Below are positions 16,757-25,306 of a DNA stretch of 64,000 bases, one piece after another. Every line of letters begins with the position of its first letter. The stretch's first letter is position 1. A model generated the notes under the pieces. The model was given only the letters and a program-made list of their open reading frames with translations. It had not been told where the DNA came from and made no database searches. The position numbers and the translations under genes are program-made. The stretch spans positions 28,742 through 92,741 of the forward strand of contig NZ_SCTW01000102.1 of NCBI RefSeq assembly GCF_004322395.1, written 5' to 3'. The stretch is from Methylobacter sp. Lineage in GTDB: Bacteria > Pseudomonadota > Gammaproteobacteria > Methylococcales > Methylomonadaceae.

Positions 16757-17164
16757 TAGTGTTGCAATCTGCAAAAATAGTGGACATTTAAGTTTAATTT
16801 AAGAAGAAGATTTTATAACATTACCAGAAGATAAATCCGCTCTTGCATGAAACGGATATATTGCTTTTTCCTTACGAACAAAATACTCATTTTGTTCGCT
16901 ACCTATGCTTAGATTTAATGTAAGACAAGTTTTTGTCTGATTCGTCAAAATTACCCGCGCAAGCGTTTGTTCGATAATATGAAAGCATTTGACGTGTTTC
17001 TGCTTTTATAGTTGGGAGCACCTAAATCGATTTCATGCCGGAGAGCTGATTTTGTACTCCGGAAAGCCAAATCTTTCGTCCCAGCAAACCTGAAACCGGA
17101 CAGGTTTTTGCTATAATTACAATTACTGTGAGTATTTACTTTTTCATATTTTATTTTTTTATCT
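16757..17164. other. Intergenic region upstream of the patatin gene
   Basis: 408 AT-rich bases. A TATAAT hexamer at 17112-17117, 48 bases before the patatin ATG, is a plausible -10 element with no good -35. A small hairpin (AAACCTG/CAGGTTT, about 17086-17107) precedes it. A minus-strand frame covers part of the region, but its composition gives no reason to call it a gene. Confidence 0.3.
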
Positions 17165-19390
17165 ATGCCCAAAAATATAATTAATCATCCTGAATGGGTT
17201 AGCATTATTAATAATAATGTTTTATTTACCGGGATTGACACTAATATTTTGCTCAAAATAACAACAAAATTGCACGAGGTAACCGTTAAACAAGATGGTA
17301 TGATTTATCAACAAGGCGATGAAGCCAAAGGACTTTATTTAGTTGTTTCAGGCAAGGTGCAAATATTTACCTGTAGCAATAAGAAAACCTATATTCTCTC
17401 GCATGCTTCAAATAATCACTTATTCGGAGAATTTTTACTGCTAGGCAACAGTATTCGTACAACCAGTGCAGTTGCACTCGAAGATTCCCAGTTATTTTAT
17501 TTATCTATTACCGATTTTAACAATTTACTTAAGGCCTTCCCCCAGCAATTTTCGATAATAGCCAACCGCGTCACCAATCGCTTATGTTGGAATCAAATTA
17601 CCAGCGCTTTACGTTTAAGCCCATTATTTTGGGATTTAAGTGAAGATATAGTCCGGGCTCTAACAAAAGAACTGAAAATCGAATCAATTCCGGCCAATAC
17701 CCTACTTTACCAAAAAGGGGTAACTTCAACTGAGCTTTGTATTGTTATTGATGGTCAATTCCAAGTTATAAAAGCTACGGCGGATAGTCAAAACATTGTC
17801 CTGGATGTTGTCGGGCGAGGTGAAACCATCGGTGAAGTGGGTGTGCTGTGCGATACCACCAGAACCGTAGACATTTTAGCGACTCGGGATTCGATGGTCG
17901 CCAAGCTCAGTCGCGCATCATTTGAACAATTACTTCTGTCATTTCCGTTACAAATAAATCGGGCTTTTTCAAAAAGCATTGCGAATCGCTTGTCCATGCA
18001 TAAAAAGCATAAAATGCCTGCTGCTGAAACCTTTGCCATGGTTGTTTTGTCGCCTTCAATTAAAACTCAAGATATTGCTCAATATCTGTCCGACGCATTC
18101 GCTAACCAGGGCTCAACCTCTATTGTCGGTAGCGAGATTATTGATCAAGCATTCAGTCGCAAGGGTACAGCGCAAACAGATTTTAACCACCCGAAAAATG
18201 ATGATTTATTACATTGGTTATCGGAATGGGAAATTGCTCACAGGAACGTCATTTACATTGTTGATGCAGAGCTAAACAATTGGACCCTGCGTTGCTTACG
18301 CGAAGCGGACCATATTATTTTTATTGTTGATGCCACAGATAATCCTGCAATAGGCCGGTTTGAAACTCAGATTCTCAATGAAATCGAATCGACCAGCAAA
18401 AAACAAACATTGCTGATCATGCACGACAATCTGCAACTTGTTCCATTTGGTACTTCGCACTGGTTGAGTCCACGCAATGTAGATATGCACCATCATGTAC
18501 GTTATTCCAATCAATCCGATTTTGATCGAGTAGCTCGATTTCTAACAGGGAAAGCAGTTGGCTTGGTGTTGGGAGGCGGAGGCGCGCGGGGCTTTGCGCA
18601 TATCGGAATTCTTCGTGCTTTACAGCAATTAAATATTCCTATTGACCTCATCGGCGGTAATAGCATGGGCGCTCTTATCGCCGCGCAGAGTGCCATGCAA
18701 TGGCATCATAAGGATATGATTGAACGGACTATGCAACTCTGCCTTGCCGGCGACGAATTTACTTTACCTATTATCTCGATATTTTCCGGAAAGAGAATGT
18801 CACGAGGTTTGCATGCTATGTTTGGGGATATACATATTGATGATCTCTGGCACCATTTTTATACTGTCTCGTGCAATATAAGCCGGGCAACTCTTATGAC
18901 ACATGATAAAGGCTCTTTACTTTCTGCTGTTTTAAACAGTAATACGCCCCCCGGGTTGTTCCCACCTCAAGTCAGTCATGGGGATTTATTAGTAGATGGC
19001 GCATTGCTTAATAATGTCCCGGTTGACATTATGAGGAACTACAATGAAGAAGGCACCATCATTGCTGTCGATGTTAATGCTCGCGAGGACTTATTAAATA
19101 ACACCGAGCACAGTGGCGGAATCAGCGGCTGGAAGGTTTTGCTCAATAAATTAAACCCGATAGCGTCAACGATTAAAATCCCAAATATGATTGAGACACT
19201 TACTCGTGCAAGTATTATTGGGGGGCTTGCTCAACGAAAAAAAATGCTGGATGGCTATGCGGATCTTTATTTGCAACCGCCGGTCACTAATTTCTCATTG
19301 AGGGATTATAAGCATGGAGAGCAAATTGCTGAAATCGGTTATCAATATGCTTTAGAAGAATTTCAAACATGGTTAAAAACACAGGCATAA
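17165..19390 (+). CDS. NTE-type patatin-like phospholipase with two cyclic-nucleotide-binding domains
   Basis: A 741-residue protein of the neuropathy-target-esterase/RssA-related family. Two cNMP-binding folds occupy about residues 15-135 and 150-275 (GDEAKGLYLVVSGKVQIF and GRGETIGEVGVLCDTTRTVD). After a linker of about 180 residues comes the patatin hydrolase domain. It has the oxyanion loop LGGGGARGFAHIG (about 470), the nucleophile elbow GGNSMG (Ser500) and the catalytic aspartate in DGALLNN (Asp611). It should hydrolyse phospholipids or lysophospholipids at the inner membrane, possibly gated by a cyclic nucleotide. The second binding domain keeps the GEVGVLCDTTRT phosphate-binding cassette well. 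The gene is monocistronic and ends at a strong bidirectional terminator. Confidence 0.93.
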   Translation: MPKNIINHPEWVSIINNNVLFTGIDTNILLKITTKLHEVTVKQDGMIYQQGDEAKGLYLVVSGKVQIFTCSNKKTYILSHASNNHLFGEFLLLGNSIRTTSAVALEDSQLFYLSITDFNNLLKAFPQQFSIIANRVTNRLCWNQITSALRLSPLFWDLSEDIVRALTKELKIESIPANTLLYQKGVTSTELCIVIDGQFQVIKATADSQNIVLDVVGRGETIGEVGVLCDTTRTVDILATRDSMVAKLSRASFEQLLLSFPLQINRAFSKSIANRLSMHKKHKMPAAETFAMVVLSPSIKTQDIAQYLSDAFANQGSTSIVGSEIIDQAFSRKGTAQTDFNHPKNDDLLHWLSEWEIAHRNVIYIVDAELNNWTLRCLREADHIIFIVDATDNPAIGRFETQILNEIESTSKKQTLLIMHDNLQLVPFGTSHWLSPRNVDMHHHVRYSNQSDFDRVARFLTGKAVGLVLGGGGARGFAHIGILRALQQLNIPIDLIGGNSMGALIAAQSAMQWHHKDMIERTMQLCLAGDEFTLPIISIFSGKRMSRGLHAMFGDIHIDDLWHHFYTVSCNISRATLMTHDKGSLLSAVLNSNTPPGLFPPQVSHGDLLVDGALLNNVPVDIMRNYNEEGTIIAVDVNAREDLLNNTEHSGGISGWKVLLNKLNPIASTIKIPNMIETLTRASIIGGLAQRKKMLDGYADLYLQPPVTNFSLRDYKHGEQIAEIGYQYALEEFQTWLKTQA

Positions 19391-19560
19391 TTGGAAAGGA
19401 AACCGCTAAAAGAAACAACCCATCCACATAAAGCGCAGATGGCTTGGCTCGAACTCTTTCCGTGAGTAATACTGCAAGATTTCATCCGGATAGAAAACGA
19501 ATAAGGTCCGGATTTTGCAAAAACAGTTTGATTTTAAACACAGTTGTTGCATAGACAGAT

Positions 19561-19600
19561 ATTTGCTCTTCGGTAATCGCTAAGTTACCGAAGAGTAAAT
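19561..19600. terminator. Bidirectional hairpin terminator
   Basis: A 16-base stem with one G-U wobble (arms ATTTGCTCTTCGGTAA and TTACCGAAGAGTAAAT) encloses an 8-base loop. It sits between the convergent patatin gene and the small secreted-protein gene. A/T-rich flanks at both arms make it suitable for termination on either strand. Confidence 0.8.
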
Positions 19601-19616
19601 TCGATGCCTGGCGAAT

Positions 19617-20024
19617 TTAGTCCGGCTCCCCGTCTATGTAACTTAATTCACCTACTTTATGCTCGTATTCATCCCATACGATAAGTAATCCATTTCTCTT
19701 CCCCTCTTTGTAATTTGTTTCAACAAATTTCTTTCCATTTGAATGATATTGTTCATGCTTACCTGTAAAGGGTTTATCTTCATTAGGTAAATAAGCAAGA
19801 TCATTTTTAATATCCAGGTCTTTTTTAGTAATTATTGGTTTTGGCGTTGTCTTTTTTAAGACACGGTTTACATGCCTGACATTTTTCTTCGACTTCTTGG
19901 TTTTTGAAACCACGCTTTTAGCCTTAGCGCTCGATTTCGCCCTTAATTGCGCCAAGACTCTAGCGTCAGCGCTACAATCCGAGATAAAAAAGAATAGCGC
20001 TAATATACATATTATATTTTTCAT
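19617..20024 (-). CDS. Small secreted protein with MORN/YwqK-like C-terminus
   Basis: A 135-residue protein. It has a signal peptide (MKNIICILALFFFISDCSA) whose cysteine may be a lipobox (FISDC is imperfect). A very basic Lys/Ser/Arg linker follows (residues 28-65; KAKSVVSKTKKSKKNVRHV). The C-terminal segment has the spacing of a MORN_2/YwqK repeat (GKHEQYHSNGKKFVETNYKEGKRNG, then LLIVWDEYEHKVGELSY). YwqK-family proteins are often called antitoxin components, but no partner toxin gene is adjacent and the signal peptide argues for an envelope location. Function is unknown. Confidence 0.75.
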   Translation of the reverse strand: MKNIICILALFFFISDCSADARVLAQLRAKSSAKAKSVVSKTKKSKKNVRHVNRVLKKTTPKPIITKKDLDIKNDLAYLPNEDKPFTGKHEQYHSNGKKFVETNYKEGKRNGLLIVWDEYEHKVGELSYIDGEPD

Positions 20025-20115
20025 TCAAGACCTTCAGAGAAATACGGCTTGCGACATCTTTTATTAGCGGCCGTATTTCCAGATTATTCAGCTTAACAAT
20101 AACATAAATAAAAAT

Positions 20116-20760
20116 TCACCAAGCCATCCGCTTAACTTCAATTGCATTAAAAACGTCGGCAAACATTTCTTTCGTCAATCGCTTGGTTTGCACGTTGTAT
20201 CGGCTGGTATGGTAAGAATCAATCAGCGTACAACCGTCCGGCAAAATATGCTGGGCGTTATGGGCAAACTTTGCGCTACTCTGTTTCAGCCCGTAAGCTT
20301 TTAATACCGCCTGATGAGCGACCAGCCCTAAAACCAGTATGACCGCCTGCTGCGGCAGGTTTTTTAACTCGACGGCTAAATAGTCATTGCACTGATTGAT
20401 CTCGGCATTGGTTGGCTTGTTTTGCGGCGGCAGGCATTTAACGGCATTGGTGATACGACAGTTCTTAAGCATCAAACCATCGGCCAAGGACTCGGATTTT
20501 ACTTGGTTGCTGTAGCCGAACTCGTAAAGCGTCTCATAAAGCAGCAAGCCCGCATAATCGCCGGTAAACGGCCTGCCTGTGGCATTGGCTCCATGCATAC
20601 CGGGAGCCAAGCCGACTATCAGCAATTGGGCCGAGCTATCGCCAAACGGTGCGACCGGACGCGCATGATAGTCAGGGTGTTTTTGTTTTACTTCGCACAG
20701 GAAATCATCCAGCCGCTTACACTGTCTGCAGTCTTGATCGAATATTTGTTTGGGATACAT
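20116..20760 (-). CDS. Uracil-DNA glycosylase, family 5-like (UDGb)
   Basis: A 214-residue glycosylase that removes uracil, and in this family probably hypoxanthine, from DNA for base-excision repair. Motif A is GLAPGMHGANATGRPFTGD (residues 50-68), close to the family 5 pattern, and motif B is SYHTSRYN with the following QTKRLT. Cysteines in CRQCKRL and in KCLPPQNKPT/NQCNDYL fit the [4Fe-4S] cluster of families 4 and 5. Motif A lacks the acidic residue of families 1 and 4, as expected for family 5. Family 4 is the main alternative. The gene stands alone between the secreted protein and a dispersed palindrome. Confidence 0.88.
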   Translation of the reverse strand: MYPKQIFDQDCRQCKRLDDFLCEVKQKHPDYHARPVAPFGDSSAQLLIVGLAPGMHGANATGRPFTGDYAGLLLYETLYEFGYSNQVKSESLADGLMLKNCRITNAVKCLPPQNKPTNAEINQCNDYLAVELKNLPQQAVILVLGLVAHQAVLKAYGLKQSSAKFAHNAQHILPDGCTLIDSYHTSRYNVQTKRLTKEMFADVFNAIEVKRMAW

Positions 20761-20827
20761 GTTTTGTTAAAGTCGGTTTAGGTGGCTGCTTTGTATCAAT
20801 ATAAGAGAAAAAAATTTTAATTAATTC

Positions 20828-20888
20828 ACCATGAAGGACACGAAGCACATGAAGAAAGAAGCTTCGTGTTCTTCGTGTCCTTCATGGT
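20828..20888. repeat. Dispersed palindromic repeat (CACGAAG family), copy 1
   Basis: 27-base inverted arms (20828-20854 and 20862-20888) differ at two positions and enclose a 7-base loop. The core ATGAAGGACACGAAG is shared with the palindromes at 35273-35318 and 51666-51728. It lies between the convergent ends and starts of minus-strand genes and may act as a transcript-end structure. Confidence 0.75.
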
Positions 20889-20900
20889 AAAAAATCCCTA

Positions 20901-21179
20901 CTAAATTAATAACGGAAAATCACCAACCTTGTTATTATCAGAAGCCAACAACTGCAACTTCTCAAGTCTAGACAGCTTTTTTATGACGCTTTCCCGTTTA
21001 CTGGCCGAGCTGCGGTCGTGACCGGTTTCGACATAAACCAGTTCTCTGGGTTGCCTGCCGCGAAAATATTTAGCGCCTTGTTTATCTTGATGCTGATTAA
21101 AGCGCCGGATAACGTCATTGGTAATGCCGGTATAAAGCGAGTCATCGGTGCAAAGGATGATATAAACCTGCCAATTCAC
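20901..21179 (-). CDS. GIY-YIG nuclease-superfamily protein
   Basis: A small single-domain GIY-YIG protein (YhbQ/UPF0213-like). The motif is split as QVYIILCTDDSLYTGIT, followed by the conserved arginine of NDVIRRFNQHQ and the glutamate in ASKRESVIKKL. The start is taken as the GTG at 21179 (VNWQVYII), which matches relatives that begin just before this strand. An ATG at 21200 would add seven residues and overlap the upstream gene. The role in bacteria is unclear. It directly follows the VIT1-like gene, five bases after its stop. Confidence 0.85.
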   Translation of the reverse strand: MNWQVYIILCTDDSLYTGITNDVIRRFNQHQDKQGAKYFRGRQPRELVYVETGHDRSSASKRESVIKKLSRLEKLQLLASDNNKVGDFPLLI

Positions 21180-21183
21180 AGCG

Positions 21184-21876
21184 TTACACAACCGTCCCAA
21201 AAACGGAACCGACGGCTGCGGTCAGTCCCATAGCCAGCGCTCCCCAAAAAGTAACGCGAACAGCGCCTTTAATGATCCCCGCTCCGCCGCTATAGGCTGC
21301 CAACATACCCAGCAACATCAAAAACAGCAATGATGCGGACGATACCAGCACGACTAAATCGGTATAGGGAGCCAATACAACGACCAATAACGGCAACACC
21401 GCACCAACAGCAAAAGTGGCCGCAGACGCCAGCGCCGCCTGAATGGGTCTTGCGGTGCCTGTTTCAGAGATACCCAGCTCGTCGCGGGCATGTGCGCCCA
21501 ATGCGTCATACTTCATCAATTGCTCTGCAACCTGTCCGGCCAGTAACGGGTCGAGCCCGCGCAATACATAGATGGCTGCCAGCTCTTTTCGTTCATGATC
21601 GCCATCTTCAGCCAGTTCTTTCCGCTCACGCTTTAAGTCAGCCCGTTCGGTATCCGCTTGGGAACTGACCGATACATATTCGCCCGCCGCCATCGACATC
21701 GCTCCGGCAACCAAACCTGCTACACCGGCCAAAACTATGTCGTTATGCGAAGCATGGGAGGCGGCAATGCCCACAATCAAACTGGCCGTGGACACGATGC
21801 CGTCGTTTGCGCCCAGCACCGCCGCGCGCAGCCAGCCGATGCGATGGGTCCGATGTGTTTCTCGATGATGTGGCAT
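21184..21876 (-). CDS. VIT1/CCC1-family transporter (Fe2+/Mn2+)
   Basis: A 230-residue membrane protein of the VIT family, which moves ferrous iron or manganese out of the cytosol. The first helix carries the family signature LRAAVLGANDGIVSTASLIVG. The second has AGAMSMAAGEYVSVSSQADTE, and a charged cytoplasmic segment rich in Glu and Lys (ERADLKRERKELAEDGDHER) supplies the metal-binding helices. Three further hydrophobic segments follow, giving the usual five. It lies 11 bases downstream of the metal P-type ATPase, which supports a joint role in iron, nickel or manganese detoxification. Confidence 0.92.
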   Translation of the reverse strand: MPHHRETHRTHRIGWLRAAVLGANDGIVSTASLIVGIAASHASHNDIVLAGVAGLVAGAMSMAAGEYVSVSSQADTERADLKRERKELAEDGDHERKELAAIYVLRGLDPLLAGQVAEQLMKYDALGAHARDELGISETGTARPIQAALASAATFAVGAVLPLLVVVLAPYTDLVVLVSSASLLFLMLLGMLAAYSGGAGIIKGAVRVTFWGALAMGLTAAVGSVFGTVV

Positions 21877-21887
21877 TGGGTTCCTTT

Positions 21888-23834
21888 TTAAAAATCCGAA
21901 AGCGTTTTTGGCGGAATAGCCGCCCTCAATGCATTCAATACGGCAAGTACATCAATGATTTCCTGGGTTATGGCTCCGGCTACCGGAGTCAAATAACCCA
22001 ATCCGGCAAAGACCATGCCTATCAAACTCAGCGCCATGCCGCCTATCGCGCTTTGCAGGGCAATTCTACGCATCCTCTGACCGATATGAAACAGCTCATC
22101 GACTTTTAGCAGCGAACTGTTCATGATCACCGCATCCGCCGATTCGCCGGTAATGTCGCTGTTCTGTCCAAAAGCTATTCCGATAGTTGCGGCAGTCAGT
22201 GCCGGCGCGTCGTTAATACCGTCGCCCAGATACACGGTTTTTGCCGCGTTGGTTTCATTGCGCACCAACTCCAGCTTCTGCTCGGGGCTTTGACTAAAAT
22301 AAACATGTTCAATGCCGACCTGGTCGGCCAGAAAACGTACTTCCGACTCCCTGTCTCCGGATACCAGCATCACCTTGTCAAACAGATGACTGGGTTGCAG
22401 GTGGTTGATAAATGATGAGCTGTCGGTGCGCACCTCATCCCGAAATTGCAAGGTCGCCGCGTAAGCATCGTCAATCAGCACCACGCATTCCAGGCCGCCG
22501 GTGATTGCCGGCAACTCTTTGGCAACATCCGGGTGTTGTTCGACAAACTTTTTGCGACTGGTAATCCGGATCTGTTTTTCCGCGACATTGCCTTTAAGGC
22601 CCTCCCCCGGCAATTCGGTGATATTAGTCACGCTTAATAAAGATAATGCCGATTTTTCCGCTGCTGTAACAATCGCTCGGGATAGCGGATGCTTGGAGTA
22701 GCGCTCCAGACTGGCGACTAGCAGCAACACCTGCTGCTCATTATGCCCTTCGCCGGGGATCAACGCAGTCAGAGAAGGCCGCCCATAAGTCAGGGTTCCG
22801 GTTTTATCGAAAATCGCCGTTCGACAAGTACCGATGGTTTCCAGAATGGCCGGATTTTTAATGATGATTTCCCGCCGCGCGGCCAGCGAAATCGAGCTAA
22901 TAACGGTAACCGGAATGCCGATCAGCAATGGGCAAGGCGTAGCGATGACCAGCACGGCCAAAAAACGAATCACATCGCCGCTAAATGCCCAGGCAGCCAG
23001 CGCAATAATTACGGCCAGCGGCGTATATAACGCCCCGAGTTGATCGCCCAAACGCCTGATGTTCGGGCGGTACTGTTCGGACGATTGCATCACTTCCATG
23101 ATCTTGGCGTAGCGGGAATCGACAGCCAGCTTGTCAGCGCGGATCGTTAACGCCGAATCGCCGTTCACCGCGCCGGAAAGCACTTGCGAACCGCTGACTT
23201 TCGACATCATGTACGGTTCGCCGGTCAGGTAGGATTCATCCATGGTGCCGGAACCTTCCAATACCGTGCCGTCAACAGGGCAGATTTCATGCGGCAATAT
23301 TAACAGCGTATCGCCGACATTAACTTGCCCGGTGGTAATGTCGGCAAGTTGATCGCCCGATTTTCTATGGGCGACTGACGGCATCCGCTTAGCCAATGCC
23401 TGAAGCACTGAAGAGGCTTTGCGTACTGCGTAGGATTCCAGCACAACACCGCCGGACAGCATCAATACCACTAAACTTCCGGCTAGATACTCACCCAGCA
23501 AAACTGCCGTCACTATGGAAAGACCCGCCAGCAAATCGGCGCCCCAATCGCCCCGCCCCAATTTCACGATAAGTTGATAAACCAGCGGAATGCCGCCCAA
23601 CGCCAGCACGGCAAGTAACGGCACAGACGCCAGTTCAACAGGGAAAACGAGTTGCCCGTGGTAAATTTCAGCCGCCGCCGAGCTTAAAGCCGTATTAAGC
23701 GATAGGATGTAGACTTCATGCCCAATATCGAGCGCATAGTGCAATATCAGATAGCTGCTAATACCAAGCAGACTTAAAATCGCAATGATGTTTTCGGATG
23801 TTGCGTGGGGAATAGATGCTTGCTTGTCGGTCAT
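21888..23834 (-). CDS. P1B-type metal-transporting ATPase, P1B-5-like (TPC motif)
   Basis: A 648-residue heavy-metal P-type ATPase. Visible motifs are the actuator TGEP (YLTGEPYMMSK), DKTGTLT (phosphorylated Asp343), GDGINDAPAL and, in TM4, ATPCPLLIGIP (TPC at 299-301) instead of the CPC of copper and zinc pumps. The last helices carry QEIIDVLAVLNALRA. TPC together with this QE-D-NALR signature marks the P1B-5 group, linked to Ni2+/Fe2+ export in rhizobia. There is no N-terminal GMTCxxC domain and no C-terminal hemerythrin extension. The start is the ATG at 23834 (MTDKQAS); the longer frame to 23930 runs through a palindromic repeat. It is co-directional with a VIT1-like transporter. Confidence 0.9.
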   Translation of the reverse strand: MTDKQASIPHATSENIIAILSLLGISSYLILHYALDIGHEVYILSLNTALSSAAAEIYHGQLVFPVELASVPLLAVLALGGIPLVYQLIVKLGRGDWGADLLAGLSIVTAVLLGEYLAGSLVVLMLSGGVVLESYAVRKASSVLQALAKRMPSVAHRKSGDQLADITTGQVNVGDTLLILPHEICPVDGTVLEGSGTMDESYLTGEPYMMSKVSGSQVLSGAVNGDSALTIRADKLAVDSRYAKIMEVMQSSEQYRPNIRRLGDQLGALYTPLAVIIALAAWAFSGDVIRFLAVLVIATPCPLLIGIPVTVISSISLAARREIIIKNPAILETIGTCRTAIFDKTGTLTYGRPSLTALIPGEGHNEQQVLLLVASLERYSKHPLSRAIVTAAEKSALSLLSVTNITELPGEGLKGNVAEKQIRITSRKKFVEQHPDVAKELPAITGGLECVVLIDDAYAATLQFRDEVRTDSSSFINHLQPSHLFDKVMLVSGDRESEVRFLADQVGIEHVYFSQSPEQKLELVRNETNAAKTVYLGDGINDAPALTAATIGIAFGQNSDITGESADAVIMNSSLLKVDELFHIGQRMRRIALQSAIGGMALSLIGMVFAGLGYLTPVAGAITQEIIDVLAVLNALRAAIPPKTLSDF

Positions 23835-23885
23835 CGTTTCAGCCTCGCAAAATGGAGTCGCTAGTTTACTATAAATCTGCTGAAA

Positions 23886-23938
23886 CGTAGGGCGTGCCGT
23901 GCGCGCCCATAAAGAAGGCGCGCACGGCACGCCCTACG
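23886..23938. repeat. Palindromic repeat with perfect 22-bp arms overlapping a stop codon
   Basis: CGTAGGGCGTGCCGTGCGCGCC (written as 23886-23907) is matched perfectly in inverted orientation at 23917-23938, with a 9-base loop. The right arm contains the TAG stop of the Nif3-like gene (23934-23936). It sits between that gene and the metal ATPase and could form a very stable transcript hairpin. Confidence 0.85.
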
Positions 23939-24698
23939 CCGGATTTTCGCTATCGATAAAAAAGCACTCCACTGCAAATTGCTGCCGGGTTTTTTCCATT
24001 AACGCCTGGATGCCGAATTGCTCAGTCGCATTATGACCGCCCGCAAACATGTGTATGCCGGCCTCTTGGCTTTCATGCCAGTCGTGCTTGCTGATTTCAC
24101 CGGTAATATAAGCATCCAGCTGTTCTTTTTCGGCCAAACGCCATTCACTGTTTGCGCCGCCGGTAATAATGCCGACCGATCTGATCAACGCGTTGTTATC
24201 GGGCGTTGCCAAAATGACATTGTGCTTGAGTACGGTTTCCAGTTTTTGTTGTAGTCCGGCGGCAGTTAGGGGATGATCAAGTATGCCTTTAACGCCAGTC
24301 GCGGAGCCTTTGTAATCGCCGAAAGGTTGCTGTTGATTGCAACCGATCATCTGTCCCAAAGCCGCAGCATTGCCTATGTCGGGATGACCGTCCAGCGGCA
24401 GATGATACGCGATCAGGTTGATATCGTTTTTTACCAAAGGGAAAACCCGCTGAGCGAAAGCGCCGGTTAACGGCTTGGCTCCATGAAAGGTCCAGAAAAG
24501 ACCGTGATGAACGACCAACGCATCGGCCTTGTTTTCAACCGCCTGATTAACGGAATCGCGGGTTGCGGATACGGCAAAAGCGATACGCCCGATCTGCTCG
24601 GTCCCTTCAATTTGCAAACCGTTCGGGCAATAGTCGGCATAGGTTTCAGGGCGAAGTAAAGCTTGGTAGTAATCGTTAAGTTGCGAGCAGGTGATCAT
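23934..24698 (-). CDS. Nif3-like dinuclear metal center protein (YbgI family)
   Basis: A 254-residue member of the Nif3/YbgI family, toroidal hexamers with a two-metal site. Family features are NGLQIEGTEQIGRIAFAVSAT near the N-terminus, the metal ligands in ADALVVHHGLFW (two histidines), HLPLDGHPDIGN and the C-terminal MFAGGHNATEQFG. The biochemical role is not settled; some members are linked to GTP cyclohydrolase-type or structural metal functions. The start ATG overlaps the stop of the upstream Nudix gene by four bases (ATGA), so the pair is coupled. Its stop codon lies inside a palindromic repeat. Confidence 0.93.
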   Translation of the reverse strand: MITCSQLNDYYQALLRPETYADYCPNGLQIEGTEQIGRIAFAVSATRDSVNQAVENKADALVVHHGLFWTFHGAKPLTGAFAQRVFPLVKNDINLIAYHLPLDGHPDIGNAAALGQMIGCNQQQPFGDYKGSATGVKGILDHPLTAAGLQQKLETVLKHNVILATPDNNALIRSVGIITGGANSEWRLAEKEQLDAYITGEISKHDWHESQEAGIHMFAGGHNATEQFGIQALMEKTRQQFAVECFFIDSENPA

Positions 24699-25201
24699 GC
24701 GGCTAAAACCTCAAATTGTCGCCAAATGGCTTTAAAAGTCTCGGTCAAAAGTTGATCGTCCGACGCAATGCGCTCGGCTATTTCAGCAACGCTAAACCAG
24801 CCGCCCTCGTCAATTTCGTCGGCTGCCAGATTGAACGGGCCGTTATGAATGCAGCGATAAACTTGGATAAATTCCATGCCGATAGCCGCTGTAGCCGGTA
24901 ATTTAAACAGCGGTTGCAGAGGGTGCATAGCGCTAATGCCCAGCTCTTCTTCGATTTCCCTTCCGGCGCTGACGTCATAGTCCTCACCGGCGTCAACATG
25001 ACCGGCCGCCGAAGTATCCCAAAGACCGCCATTGAGATCTTTTTTCAAGGAGCGTTTTTGCAGGAATAACTGCCCCTGCTCGTTAAAAACCAGGATGTGT
25101 ACGGCGCGATGCCTAAGCCCTGTCGCATGGATAATATGGCGTGCGCAGGTGTCGATCACACAGTCGTTTTCATCAACGACAGAGAGTAGTTCGTTATTCA
25201 T
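24695..25201 (-). CDS. Nudix hydrolase (YfcD/IDI-like)
   Basis: A 168-residue Nudix protein. The Nudix box is GHVDAGEDYDVSAGREIEEE with the following LGI, fitting GX5EX7REUXEEXGU. The N-terminus (MNNELLSVVDENDCVID) and the strand HRAVHILVFNEQGQLFLQKR resemble YfcD and isopentenyl-diphosphate isomerases, but the isomerase-specific segments are not evident, so the substrate is unknown. The start at 25201 was chosen because relatives begin at this Met; an in-frame ATG at 25234 is possible. It is translationally coupled to the Nif3-like gene. Confidence 0.88.
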   Translation of the reverse strand: MNNELLSVVDENDCVIDTCARHIIHATGLRHRAVHILVFNEQGQLFLQKRSLKKDLNGGLWDTSAAGHVDAGEDYDVSAGREIEEELGISAMHPLQPLFKLPATAAIGMEFIQVYRCIHNGPFNLAADEIDEGGWFSVAEIAERIASDDQLLTETFKAIWRQFEVLAA

Positions 25202-25254
25202 GTCTGTGGATGGGTAGAGCATCGCGAAACCCATCGCTTCGGCTACGCGTTGTG

Positions 25255-25294
25255 AAAAATTAAAACCATGTTCACATCTAGGAATGTGAACATG
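25255..25294 (-). terminator. Rho-independent terminator of the carbonic anhydrase gene
   Basis: A perfect 11-bp stem (CATGTTCACAT and ATGTGAACATG, 25267-25294) with a 6-base loop. On the minus strand it is followed by GTTTTAATTTTT. It lies 12 bases beyond the stop of the carbonic anhydrase gene. Confidence 0.85.
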
Positions 25295-25306
25295 TCTGAA
25301 CGATAG

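Noticed and set aside
16951..17172. Minus-strand frame of 73 residues upstream of the patatin gene
   Set aside because: No ribosome site, no recognised motif, and it covers the likely promoter of the patatin gene.
21888..23834. Copper- or zinc-type CPx ATPase
   Set aside because: The TM4 motif is TPC rather than CPC, there is no N-terminal heavy-metal domain, and the last helix has the P1B-5 type signature.
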